NCBI GenBank assembly: GCA_934096175.1
Contig: CAKOLG010000017.1
Location: 1 to 24,862, forward strand
Direction: 5' to 3'
Source of the DNA: an uncultured Bacilli bacterium
GTDB taxonomy: Bacteria > Bacillota_I > Bacilli_A > RF39 > UBA660
Length of the DNA stretch: 24,862 nucleotides
This document shows, piece by piece, positions 16,473 through 23,861 of this stretch (positions within the stretch are counted from its first letter, which is position 1; the number at the start of each line of letters is the position of its first letter). The notes under the pieces are model-generated. The model had not been told where the DNA came from and did no database searches. It saw nothing but the letters and a program-made list of their open reading frames with translations. Position numbers and translations under genes: made by a program.

Positions 16473-18539
16473 ATGAAAATACTAAGAAAAAAATTAAAAA
16501 AAGTAAGTAAACCAAAAAAAATATTTTATTTTTTAACAATATTTCTATTTCTAATAACATTTTTTTATTTTATATATGGATTACTTCGTTTAACAGCTGT
16601 TGAAACATTAATTAGAGTAATTATAATTATCTTTTTTTCAACTTGGTTCATCCTATATTTATTAATCGGTTTAATATCTATTCTATCCAAGAAAAACAAA
16701 ACATTTATTTTTATTACTTTAATAAGTTTAATTTGTTGTCCAATATTTGCCGTAACATCATTTTGTATTCAAAAAGGAATTAACTTATTTTCTCAAACCA
16801 ATCGTGCTGAAATAAAATATGTATCAAATTTAATTGCTTTAAAAGAAACCAAATTTGATGAAAAATCCACAATAGGTATGATTGAAACAGAAAGCGATAT
16901 TGAAGGCAATGTTCTAGCCAAAAAAATGGTAGCTGATAAAAACTTAAAAAATAAAATTGTCACTTATGAAGATTACACAAAAATGATTACTGATCTTTAC
17001 AAAGGAAAAATTGATGCTTGCTTTGTTTCAAGTAACTACAGTGTAATATTTCAAAATGAAACATTTGGCGAAGAAAATAACGATGGTACAGCAACATCAT
17101 TAGCTGACCGTGTCAAAGTTCTATATGAATATAGTGAAGAAATGGCTAATCAAGACTTAAATACACTTGAAGCAAGTAAAACTAAAGTTTTAACCGAACC
17201 ATTTACAGTTTTAGTTATGGGTGTTGACTCAACAACTGATGGATTAAAAGCCAATCAAGCATTTAATGGTGATACTCTAATAATGATTACATTTAATCCA
17301 AACACTTTAACTGCTACTATGTTTAGTATTCCAAGAGATTTATATGTACCAATTGCTTGTAATAACGATCGCTATGCCAAAATAAATTCTTCTGCTGCTT
17401 ATGGCTCATCATGTGTTATAAGTACAGTCCAAAAATTAACCGGTATCAACATTGACTTCTACGTTAAAGTTAACTTTAAAGGTGTCGTCGACTTAGTAAA
17501 TGTTTTAGGCGGTGTCACTGTAGACGTTGAAAAGCCAGACTTTACTTATAACCAAGGAATTAACTGTGGTGGTAGATTCTGTGAACAAAATAGCGACCGT
17601 GCTTTTGGTAAATATACAATTTTCTTAGACCCTGGAATCCAAACATTAAACGGTGAAGAAGCTTTAGCTTACGCTAGATGCCGTCACTTATATAAAATGT
17701 CTGACATAGCAAGAAATCAACATCAACAAGATATTATCGAAGCCATGGCACAAAAACTTAAAGAAGTTAACTCACTCCAAGACTTTGAAAATATTTTACA
17801 AACAATTTCTAAAAATATTGAAACAAATTTAACAACTGATCAAATATTATCATTCTATAACGTTGGTAAAAGCATCTTAATGAATAATCAAACTGAAGCT
17901 TTATCAATTAAACGAACTTATTTAAATTTCTATAATTTAACAGTATGGCGTGGTTACAACGCTTCTGCCCTTGGTTACTATGATGAATCATTAAAAGCAA
18001 TTACAGATTTAATGAAAGTAAATTTAGAACTTCAAAAAAATAAAGATATAAAAACATTTAACATTTCATACAATGAAGAATACGAAACTCCTCTAGTTGG
18101 TAAAAATCTATATGGAGGTTCAGTTCTTGAAACTTTAAAAAATTATATCGGTTTTGATAAAACTTATGTTAAAAACTGGTGTGATGAAAAAAACATTAAT
18201 TGTATATTTACTGAAAAAGATAGTAGCGAAGAAAAAGGTTCAATAATAGAGCAATCAGTTCATGAAAATGAGTTACTTATAAACATTTCAGAAATTGAAT
18301 TTATCTATAGCAACGGTAAATTAAATAACGATAATAATAGTGATTCACCAAATAACAGTGATAAAAACGATTCTAATAAAGATAATCAAGACAAAAACAA
18401 CGACGACAAAAAAGATGAAATAAAAGATCCTGATGACATAATTATTCCCAAACCTGATGATGAAGAACCAGATAAAAATGAAAATGACGATAAAAAAGAC
18501 GATGACAATCAAACACATGAAGAAAATACAGAAAATTAA
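16473..18539 (+). CDS. LytR-CpsA-Psr family protein with PASTA-like domain and acidic tail
   Basis: LCP enzymes move lipid-linked glycans such as teichoic acid or capsule onto peptidoglycan outside the membrane. This 688-residue protein has a basic N-terminus and three hydrophobic segments (about 17-38, 47-71, 77-99), more than the single helix of typical Firmicutes LCPs. An extra extracellular domain (about 112-240) follows. The LCP core (about 243-430) shows FTVLVMGVDS, NGDTLIMITFNP, SIPRDLYVPI (Arg288), KINSSAAYG, GGVTVDVEKP, LNGEEALAYARCRH and DIARNQHQQ. A PASTA-like segment (about 538-612: TPLVGKNLYGGS, then ENELLINISEIEF) and an Asn/Asp/Lys-rich disordered tail end the protein. It has its own promoter and a terminator directly after the stop. 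It probably attaches the glycan made by the 4768-12394 operon. LCP identity is firm; the PASTA assignment is tentative. Confidence 0.9.
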   Translation: MKILRKKLKKVSKPKKIFYFLTIFLFLITFFYFIYGLLRLTAVETLIRVIIIIFFSTWFILYLLIGLISILSKKNKTFIFITLISLICCPIFAVTSFCIQKGINLFSQTNRAEIKYVSNLIALKETKFDEKSTIGMIETESDIEGNVLAKKMVADKNLKNKIVTYEDYTKMITDLYKGKIDACFVSSNYSVIFQNETFGEENNDGTATSLADRVKVLYEYSEEMANQDLNTLEASKTKVLTEPFTVLVMGVDSTTDGLKANQAFNGDTLIMITFNPNTLTATMFSIPRDLYVPIACNNDRYAKINSSAAYGSSCVISTVQKLTGINIDFYVKVNFKGVVDLVNVLGGVTVDVEKPDFTYNQGINCGGRFCEQNSDRAFGKYTIFLDPGIQTLNGEEALAYARCRHLYKMSDIARNQHQQDIIEAMAQKLKEVNSLQDFENILQTISKNIETNLTTDQILSFYNVGKSILMNNQTEALSIKRTYLNFYNLTVWRGYNASALGYYDESLKAITDLMKVNLELQKNKDIKTFNISYNEEYETPLVGKNLYGGSVLETLKNYIGFDKTYVKNWCDEKNINCIFTEKDSSEEKGSIIEQSVHENELLINISEIEFIYSNGKLNNDNNSDSPNNSDKNDSNKDNQDKNNDDKKDEIKDPDDIIIPKPDDEEPDKNENDDKKDDDNQTHEENTEN

Positions 18540-18540
18540 G

Positions 18541-18565
18541 AAAGTACCTCTGGTACTTTTCTTTT
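18541..18565 (+). terminator. Rho-independent terminator after the LytR-CpsA-Psr gene
   Basis: AAAGTACC (18541-18548) and GGTACTTT (18552-18559) form a perfect 8-bp stem with a three-base loop, followed by TCTTTT. It begins two bases after the stop codon. Some read-through to the gene at 18582 is possible, because only about 16 bases separate them and no promoter is visible. Confidence 0.85.
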
Positions 18566-18581
18566 AGAAAAGAGAACAAAC

Positions 18582-19448
18582 ATGCATAACGAAATATTTT
18601 ATACTAATAAAAAAATCAAAAAAGATATTAAACTAGCAGTTCTAAGTGACATACATTACTGCTATCCTGATTATAAAATTAACATTTTTTCCAAACTTGT
18701 TAAACAAATTAAAAAAAATCAACCAGATTACATATGCATTGTAGGAGATATCCTTGATGAAGCAAACTGTACAAACATTGACGACTTAGTAAACTTTTTT
18801 AAAGAAATCTCTATAATCGCCCCTGTTATTATAGTAATTGGCAATCACGATCAAAAAATATTTAATTATCAAACAAAAAAATGGGAATTTTTTCAAAATA
18901 AAAACTTATTCCAAGCTTTTAATAAACTTAATAATGTTTTTTTCCTTGATGATAATACCTATGAAGATGAAAATAACAATATCTCATTTTATGGTATCAA
19001 TTTACCATATGAGCATTATGAAATAAAAAAAGAATCATATGAATCATTTACCATCGCAATAAATAAACTAAAATGCAATTTAAAAAAAACATCATACAAT
19101 ATAACCCTTCTGCATAGTCCAATTAACATTTACAATTTTATTAAAAAAAATCCTACTCATAATTTAAATAAAACAGATTTAATTCTTAACGGTCACATGC
19201 ATAATGGCTGTCTTCCATTTATTTTCACTAACCCATTTAATAAAATTTTTAAAAGCTCTGTAAGCTTAATATCACCATTTCGTACACTATTCCCACAATT
19301 TGCTCAAGGGAAAGTTTATGGCCATAAAGATGGCTATATATATCAAGGTGTAATAAAATTTAGTAAAATTGCTAAACACTTTTCCAAATTTGACTTTATC
19401 TATGCCAAAAAAGTACAATTTATTACAATTAAAAAAAGTTCTTCTTAA
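18582..19448 (+). CDS. Calcineurin-like metallophosphoesterase
   Basis: This 288-residue protein shows the ordered metal-binding motifs of the calcineurin-like phosphoesterase superfamily: SDIHY (22-26, D-x-H), VGDILDE (54-60, GD), IGNHDQ (86-91, GNHD), LLHSP with His178, and NGHMHNG (203-209, GH-x-H). It should bind two divalent metals and hydrolyse a phosphoester or pyrophosphate. Its length and layout are close to YkuE/YaeI-type enzymes that act on lipid-linked substrates at the membrane, but no signal peptide or TM helix is seen. Start ATG at 18582 has only a weak purine-rich leader (AAAAGAGAAC). It follows the LCP gene across a short terminator, so read-through may supply its transcript. 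The substrate is unknown. Confidence 0.88.
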   Translation: MHNEIFYTNKKIKKDIKLAVLSDIHYCYPDYKINIFSKLVKQIKKNQPDYICIVGDILDEANCTNIDDLVNFFKEISIIAPVIIVIGNHDQKIFNYQTKKWEFFQNKNLFQAFNKLNNVFFLDDNTYEDENNNISFYGINLPYEHYEIKKESYESFTIAINKLKCNLKKTSYNITLLHSPINIYNFIKKNPTHNLNKTDLILNGHMHNGCLPFIFTNPFNKIFKSSVSLISPFRTLFPQFAQGKVYGHKDGYIYQGVIKFSKIAKHFSKFDFIYAKKVQFITIKKSSS

Positions 19449-19459
19449 AGAACTTTTTT
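19432..19459. terminator. Bidirectional terminator between convergent genes
   Basis: A 12-bp inverted repeat (19432-19443 and 19448-19459) reads AAAAAAGTTCTT-CTTA-AAGAACTTTTTT. It has T-runs on both strands. The plus-strand TAA (19446-19448) lies within it, and the minus-strand stop (19458-19460) overlaps its end. Confidence 0.85.
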
Positions 19460-20108
19460 ATTTATCTTTCAATTTAGGTAAAAAATCTTTACGTAATCTT
19501 TCCATAAATGATTTATTTTTTTCTTCTGGTTTAACACCATCTCTTACTGGAGATATCTTATAAGATTTCATATTATCTAGTTTTATTATAGTTGTCCTAT
19601 CAATATTTTCTAGTAAACTCTTTTTATTTGTTTTTAATTGTTCACTTTCTTTTAACAATTCATCAATTCTAATCTCAATTGGTGAAACAACGCTTTCATT
19701 AACCTTCATTACATAAACACAAGCTTCTTTATTATCTATTAAAACAAAAGAACAAGAATCTAAATCTCTTTTATAATAAATTGGTTTTCTAAGTTCAACT
19801 TGAGCATCAATTAAATCACTAGCATTAGTAACCATCAAAATATTTTTCCCTCTTAATTCAGGAAGATTTTCACTATCTATCAATACAGAATCATAAGTTT
19901 TTAAAAATCTTTTCAAAGAACTTAAATAAAGTGATTTTTCATCCTTATTTTCAAAAGCACATATTAAAACCACTATCAACATAATACCAGTCAATGTAGC
20001 AAAGAATATCATATAAATATCCAACTCATTCATATATAAAATAACCGTTATTACTGCCAAAACAACAAATATAAATGACAATAAAAATACTTTTTCTCTC
20101 TTTTTCAT
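19458..20108 (-). CDS. Membrane protein of unknown function, reminiscent of DUF5305 C-terminal region
   Basis: This 216-residue protein has two N-terminal hydrophobic segments (about 8-27 and 31-53) and then a cytoplasmic-looking domain. The stretch YDSVLIDSENLPELRGKNIL, then VTNASDLIDAQVELRKPIYY and FVLIDNKEACVYVMK, has the pattern of the last domain of DUF5305 proteins: a 'pelk/grei-v-v-sl-dLvd-ae-l-kpi-y... y-v-d-... Y' series. These occur beside SipW/TasA-type genes in other Firmicutes and archaea. I recall this pattern and cannot verify it here. The C-terminus is lysine rich. It lies 21 nt after the SipW-type secreted-protein gene with RBS TAGGAG, so the two are probably one operon. Function is unknown; assistance in secretion or assembly of the neighbour's product is a guess. 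Confidence 0.6.
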   Translation of the reverse strand: MKKREKVFLLSFIFVVLAVITVILYMNELDIYMIFFATLTGIMLIVVLICAFENKDEKSLYLSSLKRFLKTYDSVLIDSENLPELRGKNILMVTNASDLIDAQVELRKPIYYKRDLDSCSFVLIDNKEACVYVMKVNESVVSPIEIRIDELLKESEQLKTNKKSLLENIDRTTIIKLDNMKSYKISPVRDGVKPEEKNKSFMERLRKDFLPKLKDK

Positions 20109-20129
20109 AACAACACTCCTATTTAACTC

Positions 20130-20699
20130 TTAAGCTTGTATATAATTTAATGTATACGTAAGTTTTAACGTTTGCTCCTGTAATGGTAAATCTGCTGCTT
20201 CAATATCTGTCCTATACTCAACTCTTATTTTTATTTTTCTAGTACCTCCATTAGCATTTAATAACTCACCTACAGCTAAAGCATTACCTGTACTAGCATC
20301 AACAACCGTATAATTTGCATAACTTGTTGGATCAACGCTACTACCACTCGTTACATTAGTCATTAATACTTCTGTTTTTTCAATCTTTGCATCAAGTGTT
20401 CCATTATTAATTACATCAACTGTAAACTCATAAAAATCACCAGGTTTATTTAAAGCAACATTATAAGTAATTACCATTGAATCACTACTTATTTTGGCTG
20501 CATCATCTGCTAAAGCACTTACACTTCCATCACTAACAACTAAATTATCAAAATGTACATCCCAAGATGCACTAGGAATATCCGTTGTCCCTTTTATTTC
20601 AACATTACTAGTAATTAAAGCATATCCCACTCCTAAAAAAGCAGCAAAAAGCACAAATAAAGCAATAAATATATTTTTCTTTTTCCCAACAGTATACAT
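20130..20699 (-). CDS. SipW-type signal-peptide secreted protein, TasA/camelysin-like
   Basis: This 189-residue protein begins MYTVGKKKNIFIALFVLF, followed by AAFLGVGYALITSN. The hydrophobic core ending in G-V-G-Y-A is typical of substrates of the SipW-class signal peptidase. The mature part is a beta-rich Ig-like domain: YNVALNKPGDFYEFTVDVIN then NGTLDAKIEKTEV, like TasA/CotN and camelysin-type (M73-related) proteins that form matrix fibres. It ends LTYTLNYIQA. Ribosome binding site AGGAGGTGAAGCT precedes ATG 20697-20699, and a good promoter lies upstream. No SipW peptidase gene is present in the window, so the processing enzyme must lie elsewhere. A role in matrix or surface fibres is inferred from family resemblance only. 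Confidence 0.75.
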   Translation of the reverse strand: MYTVGKKKNIFIALFVLFAAFLGVGYALITSNVEIKGTTDIPSASWDVHFDNLVVSDGSVSALADDAAKISSDSMVITYNVALNKPGDFYEFTVDVINNGTLDAKIEKTEVLMTNVTSGSSVDPTSYANYTVVDASTGNALAVGELLNANGGTRKIKIRVEYRTDIEAADLPLQEQTLKLTYTLNYIQA

Positions 20700-20728
20700 A
20701 GCTTCACCTCCTAGTTTCCTACACTAAT

Positions 20729-20757
20729 ATATTACAACATAAAATAACTTTATTCAA
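20729..20757 (-). promoter_or_regulatory. Promoter of the SipW-type protein unit
   Basis: The minus strand has TTGAAT at 20752-20757 and TAATAT at 20729-20734, separated by 17 bases. A near-consensus AGGAGG ribosome binding site follows about 20 bases downstream. Confidence 0.65.
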
Positions 20758-20770
20758 CAAAATAAGACAA

Positions 20771-20805
20771 AAAAATCAAAAAAAAAATTCACTAAGAATT
20801 TTTTT
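20771..20805 (-). terminator. Terminator overlapping the stop of the 228-residue protein gene
   Basis: AAAAAAATTC (20781-20790) and GAATTTTTTT (20796-20805) form a 10-bp stem. The loop ACTAA contains the TAG stop (20792-20794 on the minus strand). A T-rich run follows on the minus strand. It lies only about 14 bases upstream of the next gene's -35 box. Confidence 0.7.
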
Positions 20806-21478
20806 CATACTTTGGACTTAAAGTTGGTTGAAAATCAACAACACTCCAACGATTACCGTTTTCTTCACACACAACTAAAGAACCTTTATCATCATAACCC
20901 AAATCCTTTTCATATGTCCACTTTAACTTAATTTGATAACATTCTGAATTTTTATTTCCTAATTTATAAATAATGCCTTCATTAGAAATAACCTCAATAC
21001 TTTTAACTTGTGGTAATTCTTGAACTCTATCTCCATAAGTATTATCTAATAAAGTTGAATATAAAGTATCTATTACTTTTTGCTCATACATTCCTTTTTT
21101 ATCTCTATAATAATAATCAGAACCACCTATATCATATTTATTAATCTTAGTTTTAATAGTATATAAATCAATAACAAACATCTTAGCAACTTGTTCTACA
21201 TATTTACTTTGATCAACCTGATTATCCTTTAAGATACTTTTAAGAGTATCATATTCCTGTTTATAAAATTTACTATCATTATCACTTAAAGAATAACCAT
21301 ATTCTTCCATACTATCCAAAACCTTAACTTCAATTCTTGTTCTACTTTCTCCCTTTTTAAAGAAAAATTTATATAGTAGTAAAGAAGCTACAACCAAAAC
21401 CAATATAATTCCAACAATAATTAATATTTTATTTTTTTTACCTTTTTTCACTTTTTCAGTTTGTACAACTCTTGCCAC
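20792..21478 (-). CDS. Membrane-anchored extracellular protein of unknown function, GTG start
   Basis: This 228-residue protein has a basic N-terminus (residues 1-16), one TM helix (about 17-37) and an extracellular domain of about 185 residues. I do not recognise that domain. It holds an alpha-helical stretch (KEYDTLKSILKDNQVD-like, 70-100) and then beta-like sequence (VKSIEVISNEGIIYKLG, KWTYEKDLGYD) with two cysteines near 165 and 190. It ends SPKYEKNS. The start is GTG at 21476-21478, directly abutting the TAG stop of the LTA-synthase-like gene with no gap. GAGG eight bases before supports coupled translation. No ATG occurs in frame before the TM helix. It may be an accessory to the upstream enzyme, judged only from the coupling. 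Confidence 0.75.
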   Translation of the reverse strand: MARVVQTEKVKKGKKNKILIIVGIILVLVVASLLLYKFFFKKGESRTRIEVKVLDSMEEYGYSLSDNDSKFYKQEYDTLKSILKDNQVDQSKYVEQVAKMFVIDLYTIKTKINKYDIGGSDYYYRDKKGMYEQKVIDTLYSTLLDNTYGDRVQELPQVKSIEVISNEGIIYKLGNKNSECYQIKLKWTYEKDLGYDDKGSLVVCEENGNRWSVVDFQPTLSPKYEKNS

Positions 21479-23572
21479 CTAAGATGCCTCACTTTCTTTT
21501 ACTACCGGTATATTATCTTTTTCTTTTAATATCAAATCATGAACAACTATATCATTAGAAACTGTCAATCTTTCTTCTGTATAATGTTTTAATTTTTCAA
21601 TATAATCACCTTTAATATCTATAATATCATTACCATTCTGGCCCTTACCAGATAATATTCTAGACGTTTCAGTCGTATTATTATAATAAACCTTATTAGT
21701 AACAAAATTACCACTTGGAAATATTACTACATTATCTTCACCAATATCATAAATATCATGTCCTAAAGCATATGGATTTTCAAAATTCATCATATTTCCC
21801 AATGTAGGTAATATATCATACATTCCCATAACATTACTATTTTTAACATTAATCTTTTTAGCTACTTTCTTATTTTTAGTCCAAATAATTAAAGGTGTTC
21901 TTTTATTAAGTTCATGAGATATATTATCGTACTCAACATAACCTTCATCTCCACTTTGACGTACAGTTCCTGTATTAACATCATAATTATAATAATATTG
22001 ATATTCTGACTTTTCTAATCTAGCATCATGATCACCATATAATACAAAGACTGTATTTTCATAATAATCACTATTATTAACATAATCAAAAAATGTTCCT
22101 AAAGCTTTATCAGCATAATGTGCACTTATCAAATAACTTCCCAAACTAGTTCCTTTTAAATAATCATCTGTAACAGTTTCTGTTGCCCCAGTTTTTTCAT
22201 TAACTTTTGTATAAGTATTAGTTAAATTTAAAGCCCCAAAATAATTATATAAATCAGGATTTTTATCAGTTTCAGCATAAGGCGAATGATTAGACATTTG
22301 AATTAATGTTCCCATATAATTACTATGTTCACTTTCAATTTTTTCTAACTTACTTTGCAATTGTTCAAAGAAAGAAACATCACTTAATCCAAGTCCAACA
22401 CTATTCTCTGCATTAACATCAAAACTATCTTTAAAAATCATTTCATCATACCCTAAACTTGGATGCATCTTACTTCTATTCCACATTGAAGCACCGTTAC
22501 CATGCGCACTAAAAGTATAATAACCTTTTTCCTTTAATAATTTTGGTATTGAAACATAACTTCTATTATAATAACCAACAAACACAGTTCCACTTATTGC
22601 TGGCATCAAAGAAGTATTTAAAGTAAACTCTGTATCACTACTAGTACCTACACTTATTTGTGGAAAGAAATTATCAAAATACATTCCCTCTTTAGCCAAC
22701 TTATTTATTGTTGGTGTAATTTCTTCACCATTAACTTTCATATCTACCAAATAATTTTGAATACTTTCCATATGGATAAAAATAACATTCATGCCATCCA
22801 AAACACCAGTATACTCATTATCTTTTTTCTCTTCTTTAAATTTATTACTAAAAAATTCTTTAAAGTTTTTGGCAGCTTCATCATATCCAAACAAAGAATT
22901 AATTTTTGGTGTCAAACTTTGTACCAAATCATTTCCTTGATATAACAAAATACCAAACCTAGCAACTATATATTCTCTATTCCACTGTTTAACTAACCTA
23001 CTAGCATCAGTTCCAGTTATATTAACTAAAGTAAACGTTAAAACTATAACACCAGCTAATACAGTTGCACCAAACATCTTTTTACTATTTTCTACTTTAC
23101 TTACAAAATGATAATATGTTCCTTTTTTTAAAGATGTATGAATTAAATAATAAATAAATGGAAACAATAAATAAATAAAATCTATTACTCTAAATTTTTC
23201 AATTAAGGAATCACCTACTTCTCCTACCAAACCTAACTCTGCTAATAAACTAAATGAAGCATATGAAGTATAAAAAACATAATAAATTGAATTTACAACA
23301 CAAATAACAGTTATAATAATCATCCATACAAAAAAATAATTAAACTGTTTCTTAGGTTTAAAGAAATAACCAAAAGCTCCTATTATTATTAATAACGCCA
23401 AATCACATATAAAAGGCTTATAATCAAATGTATTTTTTAAGGTAAAATTTCTTAATAAAACCGTTTCTATTAATGCAAATATTACAAAAGATAAAAACAA
23501 TCTATTTGTAGACAAATATTCAGATATTGCTTTTCTTACTTTTTTAAGAATATTAATTATTTTATTTTTCAA
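21479..23572 (-). CDS. LTA synthase-like sulfatase-fold membrane enzyme, TTG start
   Basis: The 697-residue protein has five N-terminal TM helices (about 25-45, 56-73, 78-100, 128-146, 168-188) followed by an extracellular sulfatase-fold domain, as in LtaS (glycerol-phosphate polymerase of lipoteichoic acid). Motifs are HMES (267-270, metal Glu269), SVGTSSDTEF (307-316, nucleophile loop), FSAHGNGASMWNRSKMHPS (354-372), MSNHSPY (426-432) and LYGDHDARLEKSE (511-523; Asp514, His515). The residue just before S-D in the nucleophile loop is Ser311, where LtaS has a catalytic Thr in K-T-S-D. Start is TTG at 23570-23572 with AAGGG seven bases upstream. The 228-residue gene follows without a gap. The related family also includes phosphoglycerol transferases acting on membrane glycans, so LTA polymerase activity is likely but unproven. 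Confidence 0.88.
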   Translation of the reverse strand: MKNKIINILKKVRKAISEYLSTNRLFLSFVIFALIETVLLRNFTLKNTFDYKPFICDLALLIIIGAFGYFFKPKKQFNYFFVWMIIITVICVVNSIYYVFYTSYASFSLLAELGLVGEVGDSLIEKFRVIDFIYLLFPFIYYLIHTSLKKGTYYHFVSKVENSKKMFGATVLAGVIVLTFTLVNITGTDASRLVKQWNREYIVARFGILLYQGNDLVQSLTPKINSLFGYDEAAKNFKEFFSNKFKEEKKDNEYTGVLDGMNVIFIHMESIQNYLVDMKVNGEEITPTINKLAKEGMYFDNFFPQISVGTSSDTEFTLNTSLMPAISGTVFVGYYNRSYVSIPKLLKEKGYYTFSAHGNGASMWNRSKMHPSLGYDEMIFKDSFDVNAENSVGLGLSDVSFFEQLQSKLEKIESEHSNYMGTLIQMSNHSPYAETDKNPDLYNYFGALNLTNTYTKVNEKTGATETVTDDYLKGTSLGSYLISAHYADKALGTFFDYVNNSDYYENTVFVLYGDHDARLEKSEYQYYYNYDVNTGTVRQSGDEGYVEYDNISHELNKRTPLIIWTKNKKVAKKINVKNSNVMGMYDILPTLGNMMNFENPYALGHDIYDIGEDNVVIFPSGNFVTNKVYYNNTTETSRILSGKGQNGNDIIDIKGDYIEKLKHYTEERLTVSNDIVVHDLILKEKDNIPVVKESEAS

Positions 23573-23596
23573 ATTAATCCCTTCTTACATGCATCA

Positions 23597-23626
23597 ATTA
23601 TATCATATAATATAACTTAAATACAA
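23597..23626 (-). promoter_or_regulatory. Promoter of the LTA-synthase-like unit
   Basis: The minus strand has TTGTAT at 23621-23626, an 18-base spacer and TATAAT at 23597-23602, with TG one base before the -10. It diverges from the tRNA promoter at 23652-23680. Confidence 0.7.
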
Positions 23627-23651
23627 TATTCTTACTTTTTTAAATTTACAC

Positions 23652-23680
23652 TTGAATTTTCTATTTTTTTTTGATATTAT
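23652..23680 (+). promoter_or_regulatory. Promoter of tRNA-Gly
   Basis: TTGAAT at 23652-23657 and TATTAT at 23675-23680 have a 17-base spacer that includes a run of nine T, and TG precedes the -10 by one base. The tRNA begins 11 bases after the -10. Confidence 0.7.
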
Positions 23681-23690
23681 CTTCTTACAT

Positions 23691-23765
23691 GCAGGTGTAG
23701 TACAATGGTTAGTATACAACCTTGCCAAGGTCGAGATGGGAGTTCGATTCTCCTCACTTGCTCCA
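23691..23765 (+). tRNA. tRNA-Gly (anticodon GCC)
   Basis: A complete 75-base cloverleaf with encoded CCA is seen. The acceptor arm pairs GCAGGTG with CACTTGC (one G-T). The D arm is GTAC...GTAT. The anticodon loop TTGCCAA (23722-23728) contains GCC at 23724-23726. The T arm GGGAG/CTCCT encloses TTCGATT. The discriminator base T and CCA end at 23765. The anticodon stem CAACC/GGTCG has one A-C mismatch (23718 against 23732), which is unusual but not disabling. It has its own promoter and terminator. Confidence 0.93.
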
Positions 23766-23803
23766 TAAGGTAAAATCGTCGCACCAATGTGACGTTATTG
23801 ATT

Positions 23804-23831
23804 AAATCAATCTGAAAAGATTGATTTTTTT
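23804..23831 (+). terminator. Rho-independent terminator after tRNA-Gly
   Basis: AAATCAATCT (23804-23813) and AGATTGATTT (23818-23827) form a perfect 10-bp stem with a GAAA tetraloop, followed by a T run. It lies 38 bases after the tRNA end. Confidence 0.88.
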
Positions 23832-23861
23832 GTGCGTTTGCAAAGAAAGGTGTGGTGTGAT

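Larger units (their letters stand above)
23581..23693. repeat. 13-bp direct repeat exactly 100 bp apart
   Basis: CTTCTTACATGCA occurs at 23581-23593 and 23681-23693. The first copy lies in the leader of the LTA-synthase-like gene (minus strand), between -10 and the ribosome binding site. The second runs from the tRNA promoter -10 into the first three bases of tRNA-Gly. The match is exact over 13 bases; flanking bases differ. Confidence 0.7.

Noticed and set aside
18838..19026. Plus-strand open frame of 62 codons inside the metallophosphoesterase gene
   Set aside because: It overlaps the enzyme's metal-binding motifs in another frame and lacks a ribosome binding site.
19369..19563. Plus-strand open frame across the terminator
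   Set aside because: It crosses a strong bidirectional terminator and overlaps two genes in other frames.
20494..20727. Plus-strand open frame opposite the SipW-type protein gene
   Set aside because: It is antisense to a gene with a clear signal peptide, promoter and ribosome binding site.
22658..22945. Plus-strand open frame of 95 codons opposite the LTA-synthase-like gene
   Set aside because: It is antisense to the conserved catalytic domain and has no supporting start signals.
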